This document shows positions 33,306 through 37,516 of a stretch of 37,516 nucleotides of DNA, piece by piece. Under the pieces are notes generated by a model. That model saw nothing but the letters and a program-made list of their open reading frames with translations. It was not told the DNA's origin and did no database searches. The DNA is from Elysia marginata (lineage: Eukaryota; Mollusca; Gastropoda; Plakobranchidae): the NCBI GenBank assembly GCA_019649035.1, contig BMAT01011493.1, positions 8,045-45,560 on the forward strand, read 5' to 3'. Positions within the stretch are counted from its first letter, which is position 1, and each line of letters begins with the position of its first letter. Position numbers and translations under genes: made by a program.

Positions 33306-34707
33306 CTGTGTAAAATCTAGATTTAACTTACATTTTAGTCGTGATAGCGTTGTTTCGTGCCCAGTTAAGGACACTCTTTGAACGACTCCTTCTCTTCTTG
33401 GTCTGCCACCCCTAATGTTGTTGTTCCGGTGCGCACACGTGTGCTAATAAAAATCGGCGGTGGTACATACAAATGCCTAGCAGTATTTTCCTTTTATTCA
33501 GTTCGTCGCGACTAAAATATAACTTAAATCTAGATTTTACACATATTCAAGCTCCATAATCGAAGGAAATACAGAGCACGTTCTCCTATAGATTCTTACG
33601 TAAGTATCTATCTATCTATCTGTCTATCTATCTATCAATCTATCTATTTATCTATCAACCTATCTATTCATCTATCAATTTATCTATCTATCGATCTATC
33701 TATCGATCTATCTATCGATCTATCTATTGATCTATCTATCGATCTATCTATTGATCTATCTATCGATCTATCTACCTATATATGTGTAAAATCCAAATTT
33801 AACTTACATTTGGTTGTTACACCAGTATTTCGTGTCGTTATGACAACTCCTCAGACGACTATTCTAGGTACTCGGTCCACTTCCACTTGTGTGTTGATGA
33901 TCTAGTGCGCATGTGTGCGCAAGCAAAAGCTTCCTTTTGTAGGTACAAGTTGCTTGCAATTCTTTCCGTTTGTTCAGGATTTTTTTTTATGATGTATATT
34001 TTAATAATAGACAGAGATTGCAATTTTTTTCATTGACGAGGAGGAGGCCTCGTAAAGTTCAGAAAGAACTTGCTGATTTTCGGGAGCTTTCTTAGATGTC
34101 AATAGTTTGTCAGCTAGACTTTGATTTTCTCAGATTATCACTGATCATTCAAGTGCAGATGTGACCATCAACTAAGAATTAAAGTTAGCAGTCTTTCTGT
34201 ACTTCCATTGTTGACAAAATGTTTTTCATTTTTGGCACTTCCTAAAATTAGGAATGATTATGACAATCTAACTGCTTTTATATAATTTACCCCCTCACTG
34301 ACTGCTTCTCCATAAATCACTTTTCCCTGATTTCTTCAGATCATTTCTTTACATAATCTAAGGATAAAACTATGACCCGGTTCACCTTTGGAAATAAAGA
34401 GGATGATGTCTCGTTACACGTGCTCTGAGTGACCAGACGGCGACTTTCTCCACAGTTTGTTCCACTCCTTACGTTAATTTATCCAGTTACCGTAGTCGGA
34501 GAAAGGTTTAGTATGACTCAACCCATCACTGTTATTCACTTCCCAGCATCACCATTCACCGCGCGAATAACTATTGTCATCTCAATATATGGTACCTAAT
34601 GTAAGAGCTAACCTGATAGAAATGGGCTCATCAACCTCCTTAGATGTTTGGAAAGACAGCCTGGGATCCAACCACTCCTGTCTGAGGTAAAAGCTACTGG
34701 TTAGTTC
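14202..34707 (-). CDS. Gene B: glycine-receptor-like Cys-loop ligand-gated anion channel subunit (3' eight exons)
   Basis: Exons in transcript order: 34707-34613, 31317-31183, 29381-29299, 28711-28574, 25827-25713, 23317-23219, 21839-21707, 14858-14202. They give 484 residues and a TGA stop, and all junctions are GT/AG with matching phase. In order they encode loop D (YLRQEW), loop A (LWKPDLFF), loop E (NGTVLYS), the Cys loop (C84-x13-C98), loop B (SYTTKDLVFEW), a second disulfide pair around loop C (C144/C155), TM1, TM2 with the P-A-R anion-selectivity signature, TM3, a long cytoplasmic loop and TM4. The family forms pentameric plasma-membrane channels; PAR at -2' to 0' predicts chloride conduction. 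The extra loop-C disulfide favours the glycine/glutamate-gated group over GABA-A receptors. The signal peptide and first beta strands are missing from the window. The exact agonist is not determined. Confidence 0.93.
16990..17270 (+). mobile_element. tRNA-derived SINE (copy 1)
   Basis: GGTTCGATTCC at 17023-17033 is a Pol III B box from a tRNA T-arm. Downstream it shares a block with the SINE at 27.1 kb: catgttg.aa.tg.ctta, then cccagtccaccca-type and aaaatgggtacc-type stretches. The A box is not clear, so the head is diverged or truncated. The open frame crossing it is a by-product. Confidence 0.65.
17984..18066. repeat. (CT)n/(TGTC)n compound microsatellite
   Basis: CT runs alternate with GTCT tetramers over about 80 bases. 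Confidence 0.9.
18416..18800. repeat. (AGT/AGC)n trinucleotide repeat domain
   Basis: Nearly 400 bases of AGT, AGC and TGT trinucleotides with interruptions, including a pure AGT run of about 70 bases at 18566-18633. Polythreonine, polytyrosine and polyleucine frames here only reflect the repeat. Confidence 0.9.
20980..21376. other. Assembly gap (N run)
   Basis: 397 N characters. The open frames spanning it are artefacts. Confidence 1.
21707..21839 (-). CDS. Gene B exon: TM2-TM3 linker and TM3
   Basis: The acceptor is tttcctcctcag and the donor is GGTGAA|GTAAGT, phase 0. It reads VSYIKAIDVWMSANLVFVF, then AAYMEYAVVTITSRRYKRN. VSYxKAIDxWM followed by FVFxAxxEYAxV is the standard TM3 signature. 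The open frame continues past the donor into the intron, but that part is not conserved in kind. Confidence 0.95.
21840..23218 (-). other. Gene B intron between TM2 and TM3 exons (about 1.4 kb)
   Basis: AT-rich with an imperfect AGACA/AGATA-type tract around 21880-21925. No coding signal or mobile element recognised. Confidence 0.6.
23219..23317 (-). CDS. Gene B exon: TM2 pore helix
   Basis: The acceptor is actttctacag and the donor is CCCAG|GTGAGC. It reads DHEAVPARISVGLLTVLTIT, then TQSSGARSELP. PAR at -2' to 0' is the anion-selectivity motif and the 9' gate leucine is present. Position 2' is Ser, and position 6' is Leu, where the usual residue is Thr. The post-TM2 stretch QSSG-R-xLP closely follows vertebrate glycine receptors. 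Confidence 0.95.
23650..23959 (-). mobile_element. tRNA-derived SINE with intact A and B boxes (copy 3)
   Basis: On the minus strand the head reads GGCTCCGTGGCTTAGCGG, with A box TGGCTTAGCGG at 23940-23950 and B box GGTTCGATCCC at 23898-23908. A non-tRNA body follows, ending in an AACC repeat tail (GGTT on the + strand at 23654-23672). TAGAATAA at 23642-23649 and 23960-23967 flanks it as a likely target-site duplication. Its head differs from the other two SINEs, so it is a separate family. It is not a functional tRNA gene, since the acceptor stem is only partly paired and a body follows. Confidence 0.85.
23969..24009. repeat. (GA)n microsatellite
   Basis: About 40 bases of GA at the junction of the SINE flank and the following minisatellite unit. 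Confidence 0.9.
25713..25827 (-). CDS. Gene B exon: end of loop C, pre-TM1 and TM1
   Basis: The acceptor is gtttggtaaag and the donor is TTTCTG|GTGAGT. It reads GTFTCLESVLTLERQMGFY, then the TM1 helix MTQTYIPSILIVMLSWAAFW. Phe153 and Thr150 match the loop C positions that contact the amino-acid agonist in glycine receptors. ERQMGxY and YIPSxLIVxLSW are diagnostic of this clade. Confidence 0.96.
25930..26000 (-). mobile_element. Possible degraded tRNA-derived SINE head
   Basis: The minus strand reads GAGAGTTCGAATCATACC, a B-box-like T-arm, preceded by a GCGCGCGCC stretch of the kind found in SINE heads. No clear A box or tail. Weak call. Confidence 0.3.
27098..27309 (+). mobile_element. tRNA-derived SINE (copy 2)
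   Basis: The head carries an A-box-like TGGGCAGAGTGG at 27100-27111. The B box is largely lost (ctcgtttcctgaccg). The body matches the SINE at 17.0 kb, including catgttgcaattgcctta and cccagtccaccca. Its 3' end runs directly into the 28-bp tandem array. Confidence 0.7.
27310..27777. repeat. 28-bp tandem array (GTGGCGC minisatellite)
   Basis: About 16-17 units, each starting GTGGCGCTGC, continuing TCTTGTGGCG and ending CACAGTTA. A second unit type replaces the start with ATGATGCTAC. Some units are shortened. The two types are interspersed, suggesting higher-order duplication. There are no unique spacers between units, so it is not a CRISPR array. Confidence 0.9.
27778..27974. mobile_element. 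Hairpin-rich 197-bp element with short terminal inverted repeats
   Basis: AGTGGCGGC at 27778-27786 and its complement GCCGCCACT at 27966-27974 bound a GC-rich stretch. Inside are two hairpins: GGCGGG...CCCGCC at 27784-27808, and CTGGTGATTT...AAATCACCAG at 27892-27926 with an inner CCGCC/GGCGG stem. This resembles a nonautonomous foldback or MITE-like element. No target duplication is evident. Confidence 0.5.
28574..28711 (-). CDS. Gene B exon: loop B to loop C
   Basis: The acceptor is ctgttttacag-like (gttttacag) and the donor is CCACAG|GTAGCC. It reads SYTTKDLVFEWSSKRKATS and ends VVDCTETFAT. YTxxDLVFEW is the loop B signature. The cysteine at residue 144 pairs with C155 in the next exon across loop C. 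A longer open frame over the same DNA is out of frame and not real. Confidence 0.95.
28712..29298 (-). other. Gene B intron (587 bp)
   Basis: AT-rich, GT/AG bordered, no repeats recognised. Confidence 0.7.
29299..29381 (-). CDS. Gene B exon: signature Cys loop
   Basis: The acceptor is tttcatcttcag and the donor is GAGTT|GTGAGT. It encodes the defining loop, C-x13-C with F-P-x-D in the middle: CQMDLSNFPHDIQHC. The exon carries 27 whole codons with split codons on both sides. Confidence 0.96.
29534..29617. repeat. (AAT)n microsatellite, probable retroelement tail
   Basis: About 84 bases of pure AAT. It continues into GAGCTGATTTTTATAGCGCC, the complement of a LINE-type 3' end (GGCGCTATAAAAATCAGC), so it is best read as the ATT tail of a truncated minus-strand retroelement (about 29618-29660). 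Confidence 0.8.
29771..30600 (-). mobile_element. Decayed LINE remnant (3' end of the reverse transcriptase ORF, 3'UTR and ATT tail)
   Basis: On the minus strand, 30600-30500 reads AALLVDTLILFKLDYYNSLF and YGAPK. After a frame change in an A-run come KLQIAQNSAERL and, past a stop, ISIFVPTRSLRSSTD and SSSVPKLWNSLLNYIRE (within 30081-30368). These are the conserved C-terminal blocks of non-LTR retrotransposon reverse transcriptases (LDYCNSL, LQxxQNxAARL, RSLRSS, APxLWNSLP). The 3' end (TGTAAAGCGCTCTAAGCC to ATTACTATTATTATTAA) is the usual LINE tail. At least one frameshift and one stop show that it is inactive. Confidence 0.85.
30601..31182 (-). other. Intron DNA upstream of the LINE remnant
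   Basis: May include further, unrecognisably diverged LINE sequence. The open frame at 30778-30963 (minus) has no clear reverse-transcriptase blocks. Confidence 0.4.
31183..31317 (-). CDS. Gene B exon: loops A and E
   Basis: The acceptor is ctcttctccag and the donor is CAAAG|GTAGGT. The first T completes a Ser codon. It reads EYLPLLWKPDLFF, then TLGLTSYRHDS, then VFLRLWSNGTVLYSQ. WxPDxFF is a hallmark of the family, and NGTVLYS contains a possible N-glycosylation site. FLR carries the second arginine often near the agonist pocket. Confidence 0.95.
32509..32556. repeat. 24-bp tandem duplication
   Basis: ATTGTTTTACTTCTTATTGG plus four bases is repeated once with a single change. Confidence 0.8.
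33254..33306. repeat. (TATC)n microsatellite
   Basis: About 50 bases of TATC/TCTG tetramers directly before the inverted-repeat element. Confidence 0.9.
33307..33543. mobile_element. 237-bp inverted-repeat element (MITE-like) with perfect 20-bp termini
   Basis: The left end TGTGTAAAATCTAGATTTAA (33307-33326) is repeated as its exact complement at 33524-33543. The length, lack of coding capacity and AT-rich termini fit a nonautonomous DNA transposon. No clear target-site duplication is visible beside the TATC microsatellite. Confidence 0.75.
33605..33780. repeat. (TATC)n-type microsatellite with ATCG and CAAT variants
   Basis: About 175 bases of TATC/TCTA tetramers with periodic GATC-containing variant units, ending at the second copy of the element. 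Confidence 0.9.
33783..34000. mobile_element. Diverged second copy of the inverted-repeat element
   Basis: TGTGTAAAATCCAAATTTAACTTACATTT-type start matches the left end at 33307 with a few changes. Later stretches (ttcgtgt, tgcgca.gtgtgc, ctttccgtttgttcag) also match copy 1 in order. No right terminal repeat remains. As in copy 1, a TATC array lies immediately to its left. Confidence 0.6.
34613..34707 (-). CDS. Gene B exon: loop D region
   Basis: The acceptor is ctcctctcccaccag and the donor is ATCAG|GTTAGC. The translation starts ELTSSFYLRQEWLDPRLSF. YLRQEW...DPRL is the loop D/beta-2 signature of Cys-loop anion channels. The arginine (R9 of this partial protein) aligns with the arginine that binds the agonist carboxylate in glycine and glutamate receptors. 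A second possible acceptor (acctcag before ACAGGAG) lies inside the exon but would drop the phase-0 start. This is the most 5' exon recognised. Confidence 0.88.
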
Positions 34708-37516
34708 CTGGTGGGAGAGGAGGTATATAACGGTATAAACTTCAAAGCTATGGCATAAATAGACAACTATTTATCAAGCTAAACAAAGAGATTGAAATAA
34801 AACCGACAAACATGCCTGCCCTGCGTCAAGATAATAAAATTAAAAGATTTGTTTATAATTATGTGATATCCATTTTATGATAATACGGAAGTAAAAAAAA
34901 GCATTCAAATTTGTATAGTTCCGGGGGAAAGTGAGAATATGAAAATATCAACATTATCATGATTACAGCTAAAAATCAAAATAATAATGTTGGTAAGATC
35001 CTGAAAAATTAAAACATCAAGTTGAAAATGCTAGCATTATAGGACAGCTATTATTCAAATTAGGCATAAAATTTGTCCATTTCTGGAAAAAGGACTAACC
35101 AAAAACATAGACACTAGTCCTATAGAGATCCAACTAAACGTAGTTGTTGAATCTCCCTCCCTTTAGAAAGGAAGTTCTGAGCTCACAGAACATTTCAGAG
35201 CGATGCGAGTTTTAATGATTCCTCAACAAAAATCAAAATCAAAAGAACAAATCTTCATAACAGCGAATAATTCCGAGGTTTTTTTTCAGCCTTGAAATTG
35301 CTCACTATTCTTCCTAATGTCTATTGGAAAAATACACATGTCTAAACATAATCTCAAACATCCAAACATTGTCTGGCTACCTTTGTAAATGAGTCATATG
35401 TTGCAATTATCAGGTTGATTTTTAGTATAAGGCATTTGAAGCTTCCGTGAATGTTTGACATTTACCACAGCTTTCATGGGAGGTTTCATATTTGAAAGAA
35501 AAATTTACGCAAAAAGAGGAAGCACTCAGCCTTCTAATAGTTTTCAAGGTGAAGTTCACAATATCCAACCTAAGGGCCAAAAAAGTTTGCAAGAAGGCAA
35601 TTTATATTGTTTCACATAAAAACTAATTAAAATTCACTATAATGGACGCCATATATGTGATGTGTTTGGATAATATAAATATAATGACGTAGAGATTAAT
35701 CTTAAGAGGGTACAGGCAGTCAAGTGCGTGTGAATTCATGATGACTATTAGTTCGACATTGTTCTCCACTAAACGGCATCTATATTGCATACTGCTCTAT
35801 GGTGCATATTAGAATTACTGGTTTTATCGCATTATTATTATTACTTAATTATTTTGTACAGAAAATAGGTTTCACTTAAACGTAATTTACTAAAAAATGG
35901 GTTACCACATCTCCCTCCTCCCTATCTCCTTTTTTCTCTTTTTTGTAGCTATCTCCTTCTGTAATAATTTTTTTGTTATCTGCCGTCCTCGTTAACGTTA
36001 TTTCTACTGTCTTCAGCCAAATGACATTCTCATTGTTTTAGCAGTATTCACCACCGTTATTATCGTCATTATTATCATTATCATCATTAATAATGGTTTA
36101 AATGGTATGGCCAGCATTTAACTGATAAAACAAATTTCACAAATAAGAGTAGAGGTGACTTAGACGAGTGTTAAAAATTGGTGCATCTGAGTTTATGTCA
36201 GGGATTTTATTTCTCTAAAGTCAACGTGACTGTTAATTAGTTTTCACTTTTCAAAGCCTATGACAATAAAGCAGTCGATTTTTTTTTTATAAAACAGCCA
36301 AGGTTTACATGAAATCAACAAGAGTCTTTATTTTGAAGTAGGCCGATAGTGCAATGCCTTTCTCTATCAGCTTTCTTAGCTTTTTTCTCTCTTTATAAAA
36401 ACATTCTGGATTGCAAGTCTCATTTCTCAGAACAATGATCTTCGTTTTGAATAAAAGAATTTACCATCAATGTGGCCAGATACCGAATTCGGCCAAAAAG
36501 TAGTCGATCTAATGTCTCTTTTTATTTTATTGAAGTTGAACATCTCTATATCATGAATATTAATAGTTCTGGCTTTAGCGTATTGAGTAATTTGAGAAAT
36601 TCAAGATAGCGGGATGAGATAGTCGTCATAATCGAATGTAAAAGAAATAGGTGCTGCAAATTGGCGTTTCTTTCTGTATAAATGTAATTGCTATGTCAAT
36701 CGAAGTACAGAAACATTCTTTGTTCGTGATTAACAAAGTTATTAAAAAAGTATTAAAAATAAGAGAATCGATTGCTACATCACTTTACATCTTCTTATTT
36801 CTTATATGCACTTTGCCCAGACGTTGGATAATCATTTTCTTTCCGCAGTGTCTTTGCAGCATCCAAATCACTTAGTTTTCATGGAAACCGGATTTCGATA
36901 TATTTTTGTAACATTCCTTGCTTTACAAACATTTAGAATATCGTAGGTGAGCGCTTTTGCCCAATCCGATGAGCAGTTTTACCGAGTAGTGCTTTTCTAT
37001 ACCTACATGGGTTTCTCTTATCTAGTATAGGCAGTTTAGTTCAGTTACTCCTGGCTTGTGGCTGTTCACTTGATGAACTCGTTTTGCCAAATGTGTGCTT
37101 CAATTGCTAATTTACATTGTATGACTTATACGTTAATGCACACGTTAAATGGTATGTAGTGGTCAATTTCTTACATTCATTGCCTTTGCTAAATCTATTG
37201 GAACGTTTGTAATCTCTAGACACTTTTTTTTCCTTTATGATGTTAAAATGCTTGCGCTCCCTTGCCTAGATTTAGACAATAATTTTATTTTATTTTTGCA
37301 AAAATTAATTGACATTGAAAAGAAAGACGTTTCCAATATAGACAAATTAAAGATACTTTAGCGATTCTTGCACCAAAAAGCTTTAGAAAAGAAGATAGTC
37401 TGGAAAAGGTTACCGTAAGATGCACATTGAACAAAATTGTTACTATTTATATTTTTTTCCGGTACAGAATCTTGCGGAATATGGCACAACTAAAGCACCA
37501 TACTTTTACAAGAAAG
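34708..37516. other. Upstream intron or 5' part of gene B; no exon recognised
   Basis: The N-terminal signal peptide and first beta-strand exons of the channel should lie upstream on the minus strand. I scanned this AT-rich stretch for RPxxGxPV-type and hydrophobic leader coding and found none. The open frames at 36651 and 37149 (+) look like chance. The missing exons are either outside the window or too short and diverged to see by eye. Confidence 0.45.

Larger units (their letters stand above)
31318..34612 (-). other. Gene B intron between loop D and loop A exons (about 3.3 kb)
   Basis: Holds a 24-bp tandem duplication (32509-32556), the 237-bp inverted-repeat element, its diverged second copy and TATC microsatellites. 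The open frame at 32691-33020 (+) has no recognised domain. Confidence 0.65.

Overview
The window looks like animal nuclear DNA. It is AT-rich, has small exons separated by long introns with GT/AG borders, and carries tRNA-derived SINEs, a decayed LINE, a short inverted-repeat element, minisatellites and many microsatellites. No bacterial-style gene packing is present. The type of SINEs, the LINE 3' end with an ATT tail, and a proline-rich WAP-domain secreted protein next to a Cys-loop channel suggest a lophotrochozoan, probably a mollusc. That placement is inference; nothing in the window fixes the species.

Two protein genes can be rebuilt exon by exon, with intron phases matching at every joint. 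Gene A (+ strand, about 4555-10128, poly(A) signal at 10370) encodes a predicted 298-residue, proline- and cysteine-rich, probably secreted protein that ends in an eight-cysteine WAP domain. Its first coding exon is uncertain. A TATA box at 2359 followed by a possible 5'UTR exon is the best promoter candidate. Gene B (- strand, 34707 down to 14202) is the 3' part of a glycine-receptor-like Cys-loop anion channel subunit. Eight exons give 484 residues, covering the ligand-binding domain from loop D onward, the Cys loop, TM1-TM4, and a TM3-TM4 loop with long glutamine runs. Its N-terminal exons were not found in 34708-37516 and are probably outside the window.

Layout: 1-2400 holds two TATA boxes and no recognisable coding sequence. 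2400-10375 is gene A. 10376-14013 is intergenic and featureless apart from a few simple repeats. 14014-14092 is a TATA element and possible first exon on the + strand, sharing 15 bases with the gene A promoter candidate. 14202-34707 is gene B, whose introns hold almost all the mobile and tandem DNA: an assembly gap at 20980-21376, a SINE inserted into a 65-75 bp minisatellite at 23.4-24.2 kb, a SINE plus 28-bp tandem array plus hairpin-rich inverted-repeat element at 27.1-28.0 kb, a LINE remnant at 29.6-30.6 kb, and a 237-bp inverted-repeat element with a diverged second copy at 33.3-34.0 kb.

Genes A and B converge (tail to tail). Nothing in the sequence links their functions. I found no convincing new multi-gene system. 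The points most worth follow-up are the unusual domain make-up of the WAP protein, the leucine at the 6' pore position of the channel, its polyglutamine loop, the promoter element shared between 2352 and 14014, and the compound repeat elements.
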